A stretch of 46,340 nt of DNA from CAZDYP01 sp964509505 (GTDB lineage: Bacteria; Chloroflexota; Anaerolineae; JACRMK01). The position numbers and the translations under genes are program-made. The DNA is taken from positions 1-46,340 of the forward strand of contig CAZDYP010000015.1 of the NCBI GenBank assembly GCA_964509505.1. Reading direction: 5' to 3'. The notes below the pieces were generated by a model. That model worked only from the letters and a program-made list of their open reading frames with translations, did no database searches and was not told the DNA's origin. This document shows positions 38,190 through 46,067 of this stretch, piece after piece (within the stretch, counting starts at the first letter, position 1; every line of letters begins with the position of its first letter).

Positions 38190-39398
38190 TTATCTAATTA
38201 TTATGGTGCCCGTCAGCTCGGGGTTTTGACGATTGGATAAAATGAAGACATAGGTGTAATTTCCCGCTACAGGCGCGATGAATTCTGTTGAGGTAGTGGA
38301 GCTGTTGGCGCTTGCTTCCACGCGCGCCAACGTGGCGCCACCACTGTTTCGTAGAATCCACGTGTGCGTGACCGTGCCTTGATTAGTCAGCCGGATGCGA
38401 AACGTCTCGCCCGCCGTGAGTGTGAAACTCCGAGGCTCCAGACTGGAATCAGTGCTGGTGAGGTTGATGGTGCGCGGTGTGGCGCGGGGGGTGGGAGTCG
38501 CAGTTGTGGTGGCTGTCAATATCGCAGTAGCTGTAGGTAGCGGTGTCGCCGTGTTGATCGTGGGGGTGAGGGGAGGGGGAGTCGCTGGGGTGGTGTTAAG
38601 TGTCGCGGTGACCGTAGGCGTTGCATCTCCAGGTGGGGTGACTAAGACGACGACCGTCTGTGCTGGTGATGGCGTGATACTGACAGTCACATTGGGAATG
38701 GGAGCGCTTGTGGCAGAGCGAGTTGGCGTGCGGGTGGACGTGGCAGCGGGTGGGCGTGGCGTGTTCGTGCGTGTCGCGGTGGGGAGAGGCGACTGTGATG
38801 CGCTAGTGACAGTGGGGATGGGCGTTGTTAATGGCGGCGGAGTAATGGTAGGGGCGGGCGAAGCTAACGTCAGGTTTGGCGGAGTCGGCGTTCCGACTTG
38901 CACGGCAACTTGTACGGAGGGTGTGACGGTGAGCTGGGCGACGGGTGTGCCTATTCCAAAGTTCAACCAACCACTTGTGAATATACCGCCTGCCGCGCAC
39001 AAGAGCATCACAGCGATGACCGTAGCGACCCGTAAATTTGCTACGCGAGTTGGTCGGTCATGCGCCTGCGCGAGTTGTCGTTCGCAAATGCGGATGAGTA
39101 ACGACAGGTCTTTGTATTCCGTTTCAAGTTCTTGCGCTTGTTTGAATGCTTTGAGTGCGTTTGTCCACAAGCTGGCCCGCATGCGCGTGCGCCCCATTTC
39201 GTACAGCGTATGAACGCGGTACCAACGCGCGGCTTCTGCATGACGCGCTTCTGCGCCGGGGAAGTCTGGCAAAATATCCAAGACTTGTTCGAGTTTGTTG
39301 ACAGCCTCTTGCCATTGTCCGTTGGTCATCGCCAGGCGGGCCTCGTCATAGAGTTGGGAGGCGACTTTACGTTGTTCAGGCGAGGATGCACTGCTCAT
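38190..39398 (-). CDS. TPR-like membrane protein with Thr/Pro linker and copper-less cupredoxin domain
   Basis: 402 residues. N-terminal ~115 residues are TPR-like helices (YDEARLAMTNGQWQEAVNKL, RASLWTNALKAFKQAQELE) and cytoplasmic; one membrane helix (NLRVATVIAVMLLCAAGGIF) follows. Next come ~150 residues of Thr/Pro/Ala spacer, then a C-terminal domain (~310-402) aligned with the neighbouring cupredoxin: EPRSFTLTAGETFRIRLTNQ against EPADWTVKAGSKVKVTMANK, and THTWILR against EHTWVLK. The Cys, second His and Met ligands are missing (YVFILSNRQNPEL), so it should not bind type-1 copper. The role may be structural or signalling across the membrane. Confidence 0.75.
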   Translation of the reverse strand: MSSASSPEQRKVASQLYDEARLAMTNGQWQEAVNKLEQVLDILPDFPGAEARHAEAARWYRVHTLYEMGRTRMRASLWTNALKAFKQAQELETEYKDLSLLIRICERQLAQAHDRPTRVANLRVATVIAVMLLCAAGGIFTSGWLNFGIGTPVAQLTVTPSVQVAVQVGTPTPPNLTLASPAPTITPPPLTTPIPTVTSASQSPLPTATRTNTPRPPAATSTRTPTRSATSAPIPNVTVSITPSPAQTVVVLVTPPGDATPTVTATLNTTPATPPPLTPTINTATPLPTATAILTATTTATPTPRATPRTINLTSTDSSLEPRSFTLTAGETFRIRLTNQGTVTHTWILRNSGGATLARVEASANSSTTSTEFIAPVAGNYTYVFILSNRQNPELTGTIIIR

Positions 39399-39412
39399 AG
39401 GATGGCTAATAA

Positions 39413-39441
39413 ACCCTAAAGGTTCCTAAAACCTTTAGGGT
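39413..39441 (-). terminator. Hairpin between the two TPR genes
   Basis: ACCCTAAAGGT (39413-39423), loop TCCTAAA, ACCTTTAGGGT (39431-39441); perfect 11-bp arms with short T/A tails on both sides. It has the same 11-7-11 geometry as the sdhB/tyrS terminator. Confidence 0.65.
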
Positions 39442-39471
39442 TTTAGGTGGGGAGGTGATGTGCCGCCATGC

Positions 39472-39894
39472 TCAAGAAAAAAAGAGAAGGACTCCTAGGC
39501 AGCCTTTGCGTGGGGGGACCGTAGCGGGCGTCGGCAATGGCGCGGCTTGCGTGGCGAGCTGCTGCTCACATTGTTTGATGAGTGCGTTGGTGTCCTTGTA
39601 AAAACCAGAGCGTGACTTGGCTTTGCGGAAGGCGTCACGCGCTTCGGCATAGCGCCCTGCCGCAAAATGCGCTTGTCCTTCACGATAGTAGCGTGCGCTG
39701 TCGCGTTCTTGCAGCGCGAACAACAACTTGGCTTCTGCGCCTTGATAGAGATGATCGAGCTCATTCAATTCACGATATTTGGCGACGGCCTGTTCCCAAG
39801 CCTCAGCTCGCTCACATGCTTCAGCTTCGCGCAGTAATTGTTCACAGCGCGCCAGATGGGTTGCGGTTTCGGATGATTCGCTCATCGTCAGCAT
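39472..39894 (-). CDS. TPR-like small protein with hydrophobic C-terminus
   Basis: 140 residues from ATG 39894 (MLTMSESSETA); an upstream in-frame ATG at 39915 is possible. Two or three TPR-like hairpins (WEQAVAKYRELNELDHLYQG, HFAAGRYAEARDAFRKAKSR) are followed by a Pro linker and a short hydrophobic end GCLGVLLFFS. It is related in architecture to the N-terminal part of the downstream gene. The hydrophobic end looks like the beginning of a truncated membrane helix, so it may be a shortened paralogue. No function assigned. Confidence 0.6.
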   Translation of the reverse strand: MLTMSESSETATHLARCEQLLREAEACERAEAWEQAVAKYRELNELDHLYQGAEAKLLFALQERDSARYYREGQAHFAAGRYAEARDAFRKAKSRSGFYKDTNALIKQCEQQLATQAAPLPTPATVPPRKGCLGVLLFFS

Positions 39895-39957
39895 TAGCGA
39901 GTAGAGACCCTCCATTGGAACATCTGGAACATCTCTACGGCAAGGTCAAAACAAATT

Positions 39958-40027
39958 CACCGCAGAGTCGCAGAACCGCCGAGCAGGTCCGTCACAGCTC
40001 TCTGCGAATTCCGCGCCTTTGCGGTGA
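39958..40027. repeat. Inverted CACCGCAGAG-type repeat
   Basis: CACCGCAGAGTCGCAGAACC (39958-39977) faces CTCTCTGCGAATTCCGCGCC and TTTGCGGTGA (39998-40027). This is a widespread interspersed element of bacteria with terminal CACCGCARAG. It is the main content of the 238-bp gap 39895-40132. Confidence 0.65.
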
Positions 40028-40132
40028 TGAAATGCGTTGCGCCCGCTATGCGTCTCAAGGACGGACGCTATTGTAGCACGAATGTTGGGGCAGAGCGAAA
40101 ATTTCGTCGCGCGTGGGTTCATTGCCAATCGG

Positions 40133-41284
40133 TCAACGCAGCTGCAAGATGTTGCGCGCGATGACCAGGCGTTGAATTTCGCTGGTGCCTTCGCCAATCG
40201 CCATCAGCCGTTGGTCACGATACATCCGCTCGACGGGATAGTTTGCGGAGTAGCCGTAGCCGCCGTGAATCTGAATTGCTTCGTAGCACACGCGCTCCGA
40301 CGTTTCGCTCGCAAACAGCTTCGCCATCGCGCCCATCTGCGTAAAGGGTTTGCCCTGATCTTTGAGCCACGCCGTTTGATACACCAGCAAACGTGCGGCT
40401 TCGATCTGCGTTGCCATGTCGGCGAGTTTGTGTTGAATGGCTTGCAGCTGGGCAATGGGTTTGCCAAAGGCGTGCCGCTCTTTGGCGTAGTTGACGGCGC
40501 ACTCGTACGCTGCTTGCGCGATGCCCACGCACAACGCGCCAATGCCGATGCGTCCACCGTCCAACGTCTTGAGCGTTTGTTGCAAGCCGCGTCCCTCAAT
40601 GCCCAACAAATTTTCGCGCGGCACGCGCACTTCGTTGAAGGTCACGGCATGAGTGGGCGAACCGCGCAACCCCATCTTCTTTTCGGGCGCGCCAATCGTC
40701 AAGCCTTCCGCCTGTGTCGGCACGATGATTTGGCTGAGCGAATGCGCGCCACCTTGCGGAGCGGTGCGCGCTAGCACGACCATGAAATCGGCGATGCCTG
40801 CATTCGTCGTCCACATCTTCGCGCCGTCAATGATCCACGAATCGCCCTCCAGCACGGCGCGCGTCTGCACGCCGCCCGCAAGGTCTGAGCCTGCGCCGGG
40901 TTCAGTCAGCGCGAGCGCGGCGAGTTTGCCTGCGCCCGTGGCGGCAGGACGCAAGAATTGTTCTTTTTGTTCGTGCGTCCCAAACAGCGCGATGGGCGCG
41001 CAGCCGAGACTGTTGTGTGCGGCGATGGCGAGCGCGGTGCTGCCGCAGCCCCACCCCAATGCTTCAATGGCAATCGCGCCGCAGATGGAATCCACGCCCG
41101 CGCCGCCGTACGCTTCAGGTACACTCAAGCCTAACAACCCCAGCGGTCCCATTTTTTTCACAGCGTCCCAATTGAACTGACTGGTCTCGTCAACCGCTTG
41201 CGCGCGTGGTTGCACTTCAGCCGCCACAAAGGCGTGGACGGTATGCTTGAAAAGTTTTTGTTCCTCAGTCAAAGCAAAATCCAT
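40133..41284 (-). CDS. Acyl-CoA dehydrogenase
   Basis: A 383-residue FAD flavoenzyme that makes trans-2-enoyl-CoA. ATG 41284 follows AGGAGGCTCC. All signatures are present: LTEEQKLFKHTVHAFV, ALALTEPGAGSDLAG, KMWTTNAGIADFMVV, ERHAFGKPIAQLQAIQHKLA, and the C-terminal QIHGGYGYSANYPVERMYRD. The catalytic Glu is in IGEGTSEIQRLV, the position used by short/medium/butyryl-type enzymes. Chain-length preference cannot be determined. It is monocistronic by appearance, with MITE-like element B just upstream and no other beta-oxidation genes nearby. Confidence 0.93.
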   Translation of the reverse strand: MDFALTEEQKLFKHTVHAFVAAEVQPRAQAVDETSQFNWDAVKKMGPLGLLGLSVPEAYGGAGVDSICGAIAIEALGWGCGSTALAIAAHNSLGCAPIALFGTHEQKEQFLRPAATGAGKLAALALTEPGAGSDLAGGVQTRAVLEGDSWIIDGAKMWTTNAGIADFMVVLARTAPQGGAHSLSQIIVPTQAEGLTIGAPEKKMGLRGSPTHAVTFNEVRVPRENLLGIEGRGLQQTLKTLDGGRIGIGALCVGIAQAAYECAVNYAKERHAFGKPIAQLQAIQHKLADMATQIEAARLLVYQTAWLKDQGKPFTQMGAMAKLFASETSERVCYEAIQIHGGYGYSANYPVERMYRDQRLMAIGEGTSEIQRLVIARNILQLR

Positions 41285-41301
41285 GGAGCCTCCTAAAATC
41301 T

Positions 41302-41400
41302 ATTCGCTCATGTCCAGAAATCGCGCGCGAAACATCTCCTTGAGGCGGCGGCGTTGTCTAACGCCGACGGCGCGCCAGCGCGCGCTTATCATGAGCGAAT
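41302..41400. mobile_element. MITE-like element, copy B
   Basis: Perfect 11-bp inverted ends ATTCGCTCATG (41302-41312) and CATGAGCGAAT (41390-41400); TCTATT occurs at both boundaries (41299-41304 and 41399-41404). The interior is GC-rich with a GGCGTT-GTCT-AACGCC hairpin. It sits between the tatC stop and the acyl-CoA dehydrogenase start and matches copies A and C. Confidence 0.65.
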
Positions 41401-42498
41401 CTATTGCGGTGACGGGTTGCGGCGACGCGTAAGGCGTCGGAACATGCCATCTAATCTGACGAAAATGATGCCCAGCTCGTACAACAAGATGATCGGCAAG
41501 GCGACCAACGCTTGATTAAGCGGGTCAGGTGTGGGTGTGATGAAAGCGGCGAGGATGAATGCCAGCACGATCATGTAACGACGAAACCGCCCCAACTTTG
41601 CCACGTCCACCGCCCCGATGAGCGACAGAAAGTAGATGACCAAGGGTGTCTGAAACGTGAGCCCGGCGATGAACAATAGCGTGAGCGCGAAGTTGATGTA
41701 ATCGGAAATGGCGGGCAAGGGACGCGCAATGTCGGCGCCGAATGTAAACAAAAACTGTGTCGCAGTCGGCAGCAGCAACGTGTAAGCAAACGCAACACCC
41801 GCAATGAACAACAACCCGATGGGCGCTAAGAACCACAGATAATACTTTTCGTGTGGCAACAAGGCAGGCATGATGAAGGCGATGAGCTCATAAATGATGA
41901 TGGGCATAGCGAGCCCCAACCCTGTGTATAACGCCACCTTGAAAACCGTCAAGACCACTTCCGTCGGTTTGGTGGCAATCGGTTCGGCTTCTTCGCGCGG
42001 CAGCTCGAAGCCAACGGGGAGCTTGGTGCCGGCGGGGATGACGAATGTGACAGAGATGGGAGAAGCCATGTCTGATAGACTGAGCGTGGTGGTCAGCACC
42101 ACGTCCTGTTGCACGTACAATTCATTGTTGATGGAACGAGTCGTTTGTTGAATGCCTTTCAGCGGCGCTTTCAACAGTGTGAGGATTTGATTGGAGAAAA
42201 AAAATGCCAACGCCAGACAAATAGCAAAACCGATCAACGCGATGAACATGCGTTGACGTAATTCGGTGAGATGTTCCGCCGTCTCGTATAAAAAGCGTGT
42301 GGTGATGAAGGGCAGACTGCGTTGCGCCTCCCACAGTTGTCGCGCGCGTTCCAACGTGATGGGCTCTGCGCCGTAGCGTTGCAACCGAAAATTTTCCCAC
42401 AACAGCCACAACTGCTCCACGCCTTCAGGCAAGCGCTTGGGGCCAATCACTAGGATTGCCAGCAAGATCAGCAAAAAAATCGCAAGAATATCAGTCAT
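41401..42498 (-). CDS. tatC: TatA/TatB-TatC fusion protein (twin-arginine translocase)
   Basis: 365 residues. The first ~45 residues are a TatA/B module: a short helix IFLLILLAILVIG followed by the family hinge GPKRLPEGVEQLW and a brief amphipathic region. A linker (~45-75) joins it to TatC: HLTELRQRMFIALIGFAICL opens it, then PTEVVLTVFKVALYTG, ALLPHEKYYLWFLAPI, and ITPTPDPLNQALVALPIILL. The first periplasmic loop has an insertion of about 45 residues (QQDVVLTTTLSLSDMASPIS onwards). It exports folded proteins; TatA pores are presumably encoded elsewhere. Fusion of the TatB-like part to TatC fits their stoichiometric receptor complex. Confidence 0.88.
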   Translation of the reverse strand: MTDILAIFLLILLAILVIGPKRLPEGVEQLWLLWENFRLQRYGAEPITLERARQLWEAQRSLPFITTRFLYETAEHLTELRQRMFIALIGFAICLALAFFFSNQILTLLKAPLKGIQQTTRSINNELYVQQDVVLTTTLSLSDMASPISVTFVIPAGTKLPVGFELPREEAEPIATKPTEVVLTVFKVALYTGLGLAMPIIIYELIAFIMPALLPHEKYYLWFLAPIGLLFIAGVAFAYTLLLPTATQFLFTFGADIARPLPAISDYINFALTLLFIAGLTFQTPLVIYFLSLIGAVDVAKLGRFRRYMIVLAFILAAFITPTPDPLNQALVALPIILLYELGIIFVRLDGMFRRLTRRRNPSPQ

Positions 42499-42499
42499 G

Positions 42500-42607
42500 G
42501 CTTAAAGGATGAAGGATGAAAGATGAAGGAGGAAGGATGATTTTCTGAAGAAGAGCGGCTATGAGGGGTGAGTCATATTCATCCTTCATCCTTTATCCTT
42601 CATCCTT
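42500..42607. repeat. Inverted heptamer array between nusB and tatC
   Basis: AAAGGATGAAGGATGAAAGA followed by TGAAGGAGGAAGGATGA (42504-42540) faces TTCATCCTTCATCCTTTATC followed by CTTCATCCTTTG (42579-42610). The arms could form a stem of about 30 bp with a 38-nt loop. The right arm encodes the last residues of NusB (RMKDKG). Confidence 0.85.
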
Positions 42608-43023
42608 TGTTTGAATTCGTTGTAGCGCTCGGCTAGCGCGCCAAGCGCGCCGTTGATGAAACGCGGGCTGGTGTCGCCGCCAAACAGTTTTGCGAGTTCA
42701 ATGGCTTCGTTGATGGCAACCTTGAGCGGCGTCGTCTCGTCTGGGCGCAACGCCTCGTAGATGCCCAAGCGCAAGATGTTGTGGTCAAGCACAGCCATCT
42801 GGTCGAGCGGCCATTCGGGCGCGAGCTGCGCGATGATAGCGTCGAGCAGCGGATGATGTTGTTGTACGCCCAACACCAATTGTCGCGCAAAGGTTTGCGC
42901 GTCAGCAGGTAAGACCGTCTCGCCGCTGCAATCGGCGAGGGCTTGCTCGGCATCATGTGCGCTGCACTCCATTGCATACAACGCTTGTAAGGCTAAGACA
43001 CGCGCGCGCCGACGAAGTTTCAT
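42586..43023 (-). CDS. nusB: Transcription antitermination factor NusB
   Basis: 145 residues, all helical. It binds boxA RNA with NusE/S10 in rRNA antitermination. Recognisable: RRRARVLALQALYAMEC at the N-terminus, LDQMAVLDHNILRLGIYEA, and TPLKVAINEAIELAKLFGGD followed by SPRFINGALGAL, the most conserved block. The C-terminal RMKDKG and stop are encoded by heptamer repeats, so the stop was probably provided by repeat expansion. No Shine-Dalgarno sequence is visible before ATG 43023. Confidence 0.93.
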   Translation of the reverse strand: MKLRRRARVLALQALYAMECSAHDAEQALADCSGETVLPADAQTFARQLVLGVQQHHPLLDAIIAQLAPEWPLDQMAVLDHNILRLGIYEALRPDETTPLKVAINEAIELAKLFGGDTSPRFINGALGALAERYNEFKQRMKDKG

Positions 43024-43111
43024 ACTGAAGTGTTAGGGTCAAGGGTAAGGGTTATGTGTCATGTTTGATGCGCCATGCGTTCCATGACACAGGGTGTTTG
43101 CTACTTGACGC
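43024..43111. repeat. Heptamer-like spacer with hairpin, fabG-nusB
   Basis: AGTGTTAGGGTCAAGGGTAA-type words plus a hairpin TGTGTCATG (43055-43063) / CATGACACA (43083-43091). Confidence 0.55.
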
Positions 43112-43861
43112 TTAAATGGCTAACCCCCCGTCAATTCGCAAGACTTGTCCTGTAATATAAGCCGCCGCATCGGACGCGAGGAACGCCACCGCCTGGGCGA
43201 CTTCTTCGGACGTGCCGAAGCGTCCGAGTGGCGTGAGCTTGATCAGCTGCTCTTTGATGTCGGCGGGTAATGTGCTAGTTAGGTCTGTGGGGATGAAGCC
43301 GGGGGCAACGGCATTGACCGTGATGTTGCGATTGCCGTACTCCTTCGCCATAGATTGCGTGAAGCCGATGATGCCCGCCTTCGACGCGGCGTAATTTGTT
43401 TGGCCGGGATTGCCTGCGACGCCGGCCACGGACGACATGTTGACGATGCGCCCATATTTTTGCCGCATCATAGGGCGTAGCGCCGCTTTGGACATGTTGA
43501 AGACGCTTTTGAGGTTCGTGGTGATGATGAAATCCCAATCGTCTTCTTTCATCATTGCAAGCAAATTGTCGCGCGTCGTGCCTGCATTATTCACCAGAAT
43601 ATCGAGCCGTCCAAATGCATCGGTGGTCGCTTTGACAACCTTCGTCGCGTCGTCCATTTTGCTTACATCGCCTTGCACGGCGATGGCATCGCCTTTGCCT
43701 TGCGCTTTGATGGCGGCGACCACGTCTTGCGCGGCCGCTTCGTTGCTATGATAGTTCACGGCAACCCTCGCGCCTAACGCGCCGAACTGCAAACAAATTG
43801 CGCGCCCAATGCCGCGTGAACCGCCTGTCACTAATGCGACTTTGTTCGTGAGGTCAATCAT
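43112..43861 (-). CDS. fabG: 3-oxoacyl-[acyl-carrier-protein] reductase
   Basis: A 249-residue short-chain dehydrogenase that reduces 3-oxoacyl-ACP with NADPH in fatty-acid elongation. ATG 43861 follows AGGAGAGAG. NADPH motif VTGGSRGIGRAI, NNAGTTRDNLLAMMKEDDWD, catalytic Ser in VNMSSVAG and the Y-x3-K in TNYAASKAGIIGF; the C-terminus GQVLRIDGGLAI is typical of FabG. FabD lies upstream in the same direction, supporting a fatty-acid role over other SDRs. acpP and fabF are not in the usual place. Confidence 0.94.
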   Translation of the reverse strand: MIDLTNKVALVTGGSRGIGRAICLQFGALGARVAVNYHSNEAAAQDVVAAIKAQGKGDAIAVQGDVSKMDDATKVVKATTDAFGRLDILVNNAGTTRDNLLAMMKEDDWDFIITTNLKSVFNMSKAALRPMMRQKYGRIVNMSSVAGVAGNPGQTNYAASKAGIIGFTQSMAKEYGNRNITVNAVAPGFIPTDLTSTLPADIKEQLIKLTPLGRFGTSEEVAQAVAFLASDAAAYITGQVLRIDGGLAI

Positions 43862-43927
43862 CTCTCTCCTGAAAGAGTCATGGAGAATTGGTAATGAGGC
43901 ACTCCGTAAGCTCCATTGACTAATTGC

Positions 43928-44091
43928 TAATTAACGTCAATGCGGAATAAGGTTGCGGGCGATTGAACATCACGCCTACTCACTGCGAAACCCGCCTGCG
44001 CGGGTTCAGTTCCAGCCGACGGAGATCGGCTTGGCGCTGCGTTGTGCGCGCATTGCAGTCGCTGTGGCTTATCCCGAATTCACGTTAGTTA
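43928..44091. mobile_element. MITE-like element with ~26-bp TIR abutting fabD
   Basis: TAATTAACGTCAATGCGGAA followed by TAAGG (43928-43952) is inverted as CCTTATCCC-type GGCTTATCCCGAATTCACGT followed by TAGTTA (44066-44091), about 21 matches in 26; the similarity extends a few bases outward (ATTG). The interior holds AACCCGC-GCGGGTT and GCCGA-TCGGC hairpins. The right end supplies the fabD stop codon and its last codons. It accounts for most of the 227-bp fabD-fabG gap. Confidence 0.6.
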
Positions 44092-44985
44092 CCAATGACT
44101 CAGTGATGTCACGTCGGTGATATTCACCAGCTGCGCATCTTTGACAATGCGTTTAATCAAGCCTGTGAGCACTTTGCCTGAACCGATTTCGACAAAGGTA
44201 TCCACGCCGTGTGATGCCATATATTGCACCGAGCGGGTCCATTGCACCGACGCCGTGAGTTGCCCGACGAGCTCTTGGCGAATGGCTTCTATGGTGGTGA
44301 GCGGTTCGGCGGTGAGGTTGGCGATGATAGGCACACGCGGCGCATGCATCGGCGTAGCGTTGACAGCGGTGGTGAAGGGCGCAACGGCGGGCGTCATCAA
44401 CATTGAATGCGCGGCGATGCTCACGTCGAGCGGCGTGACGAGCTTGGCTTTGCGCGCTTTTGCCTCTTGCATTACGGCGGCGACGCTTTCTTTTTTGCCA
44501 GAGACAATGACTTGGCCGGGGGAATTATAGTTGGCGACTTGCGCGTTGCCAATCGTCTCGCACAGCGCTTTCACCGTGTCGTCATCCAAACCAATGAGCG
44601 CCGCCATGCCGCCCGGATGTTGCGCGCCTGCTTCTTTCATCACTCGCCCACGCTCACGCACCAAACGCAGACCATCCGCAAAGGTGAACACCCCGGCGAC
44701 GTACAAGGCGGCCAGTTGTCCCAGACTATGCCCTGCGACGAAGGCGCACTCACCCCGCTTCATCGCGGCATACAATGCGGCGCTCATCGTGAAGAGCGCC
44801 GGTTGCGTGTTGATGGTGTCGTCGAGCGATTCTTTCGGACCAGTGAACATGAGCGACGACAGCGCGAAGCCCAATACCTCATCGGCTTCCGCAAAAATTT
44901 TTTGCGCGGCGGGCAACGCCATCAAATCTTTGCCCATGCCCACCGCTTGTGAGCCCTGTCCGGGAAATACAAATGCAATGCTCAT
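44089..44985 (-). CDS. fabD: Malonyl-CoA:ACP transacylase
   Basis: 298 residues; transfers malonyl from CoA to ACP to feed fatty-acid synthesis. ATG 44985 follows AGAGGTATC. It starts IAFVFPGQGSQAVGMGKDL, has the nucleophile motif VAGHSLGQLAALYVAG and the late VEIGSGKVLTGLIKRI. The catalytic His is probably in SIAAHSMLM. The C-terminal residues HW and stop are within the inverted end of a MITE-like element, so the native terminus may have been altered. It is downstream of yceD-rpmF, a common order, although plsX and fabH are absent. Confidence 0.95.
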   Translation of the reverse strand: MSIAFVFPGQGSQAVGMGKDLMALPAAQKIFAEADEVLGFALSSLMFTGPKESLDDTINTQPALFTMSAALYAAMKRGECAFVAGHSLGQLAALYVAGVFTFADGLRLVRERGRVMKEAGAQHPGGMAALIGLDDDTVKALCETIGNAQVANYNSPGQVIVSGKKESVAAVMQEAKARKAKLVTPLDVSIAAHSMLMTPAVAPFTTAVNATPMHAPRVPIIANLTAEPLTTIEAIRQELVGQLTASVQWTRSVQYMASHGVDTFVEIGSGKVLTGLIKRIVKDAQLVNITDVTSLSHW

Positions 44986-45036
44986 GATACCTCTAGGGGT
45001 AAACGAGGATACGAGGTTTACTCATTCACTGCCACA

Positions 45037-45079
45037 CACAAAAAGCCGTGCTGTCCCAGCAAGTGAGCAAGCACGGCTT
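45037..45079 (-). terminator. rpmF terminator
   Basis: AAGCCGTGCT (minus strand, 45070-45079) pairs with AGCACGGCTT (45043-45052), followed by TTTTTGTG on the minus strand. It separates rpmF from fabD. Confidence 0.8.
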
Positions 45080-45124
45080 CGTCGTGAGCTCCGCCGAACG
45101 GCTAACGCGCCTGAGCGCATGGAG

Positions 45125-45322
45125 TTATTGCTTCGTCTTGGGAGCTTCCATTTCAAGCACTTGCGCGCCGTCGTACGTGCCGCAATTCAAGCAGACGTGA
45201 TGCGGACGGCGTGGCTCGCGGCACTGTGGGCATTCCACCAGGGCTGTCGTACGCAGCGCGAGATGGCTGCGGCGGCGGTCACGGCGTCCTTGTGATAGTT
45301 TGCGTTTGGGATGGGGAGTCAT
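45125..45322 (-). CDS. rpmF: 50S ribosomal protein L32
   Basis: 65 residues from ATG 45322, with AAGGAG about nine bases upstream. The start TPHPKRKLSQGRRDRRRSHL is the standard L32 N-terminus; four Cys in VECPQCREPRRPHHVCLNCG form the zinc ribbon, so this is the zinc-containing (C+) type, not the zinc-free paralogue used under zinc limitation. It lies 207 bp downstream of yceD, the usual partner. Confidence 0.95.
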   Translation of the reverse strand: MTPHPKRKLSQGRRDRRRSHLALRTTALVECPQCREPRRPHHVCLNCGTYDGAQVLEMEAPKTKQ

Positions 45323-45467
45323 CCTTGCAGCTACTCCTTTCGTTTATCTCAGAACTTACGCAAGACCCAATTCTTATCCGCGCCTTGACGTGAATCTTCA
45401 TCAATCTTTCAAACTTTAGCGGCGATTCGCCGTTTCGCTTGGAGTTTTGCGTCAGTCCCTATATCTG

Positions 45468-45530
45468 ATAGGAGACGGAGGACGAAGGAGGTCAGCGGTC
45501 TTCCATCTCCCGTCTTCCGTCTGATGCTTC
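45468..45530. repeat. Inverted heptamer array between yceD and rpmF
   Basis: GGAGACGGAGGACGAAGGAGG-type units (45470-45490) face TCTTCCATCTCCCGTCTTCC followed by GTCT (45499-45522). The rest of 45323-45529 shows no gene. Confidence 0.7.
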
Positions 45531-46051
45531 TACTTGCGTTGTAATTCCAACAATTTAGCCCAGCGTGGATCAACGTCGTCGGTTGGGCATTGGCACAAAC
45601 CTTCATTCCAATTCTGTCCGCAATGCGGGCAGAGCCCTTTGCAGTCTGCTTTGCACAAGGGATGCATCGGTTGGCTGACGACGATGTGTTGACGAATGAC
45701 TTCGCTCAAGTCAAGGATGTGATGCGCGTCAATCAAATTCGCATCGTCGTCGGTGAGCATCTCAAGGTCTTCGCCGCTCACGATGTCAAGCGTGGGCTGG
45801 AACTCTTCTGCAAGCGTGAACTGAATCGGTGCGGCGATGGGCGCGAGGCAACGATCACACGTCAATTCGATGCGTGTGTGCAGCTCACCTGTCACCAAGA
45901 CGCCATCTCGCAAACGCAGCAGCTTCACGCTCCCTACGAGCTCATCCAATACGTTCAACTCGGGGTCTAAGTGTTGGATGTTCTCGCGCAAGGGATAGGT
46001 GCGCGTAGCGCCCGTGCGTTCCTTCATCAACTGCGCGACGTTGTATTGCAT
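45530..46051 (-). CDS. yceD: YceD/DUF177 family protein
   Basis: 173 residues from ATG 46051 (MQYNVAQLMKE). The family is a conserved partner of rpmF and has been linked to 23S rRNA accumulation. Visible are the central ELTCDRCLAPIAAPIQFTLA followed by EEF, and the C-terminal Cys cluster CKADCKGLCPHCGQNWNEG followed by LCQC, a likely zinc site found in Gram-positive, cyanobacterial and Chloroflexi members. No strong Shine-Dalgarno sequence. The leader upstream contains two hairpins. Confidence 0.9.
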   Translation of the reverse strand: MQYNVAQLMKERTGATRTYPLRENIQHLDPELNVLDELVGSVKLLRLRDGVLVTGELHTRIELTCDRCLAPIAAPIQFTLAEEFQPTLDIVSGEDLEMLTDDDANLIDAHHILDLSEVIRQHIVVSQPMHPLCKADCKGLCPHCGQNWNEGLCQCPTDDVDPRWAKLLELQRK

Positions 46052-46067
46052 GACCAATTAGGTTCAA

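Noticed and set aside
44797..44810. Further copy of the CATGAGCG element end in fabD
   Set aside because: A single half-match inside conserved coding sequence with no partner end.
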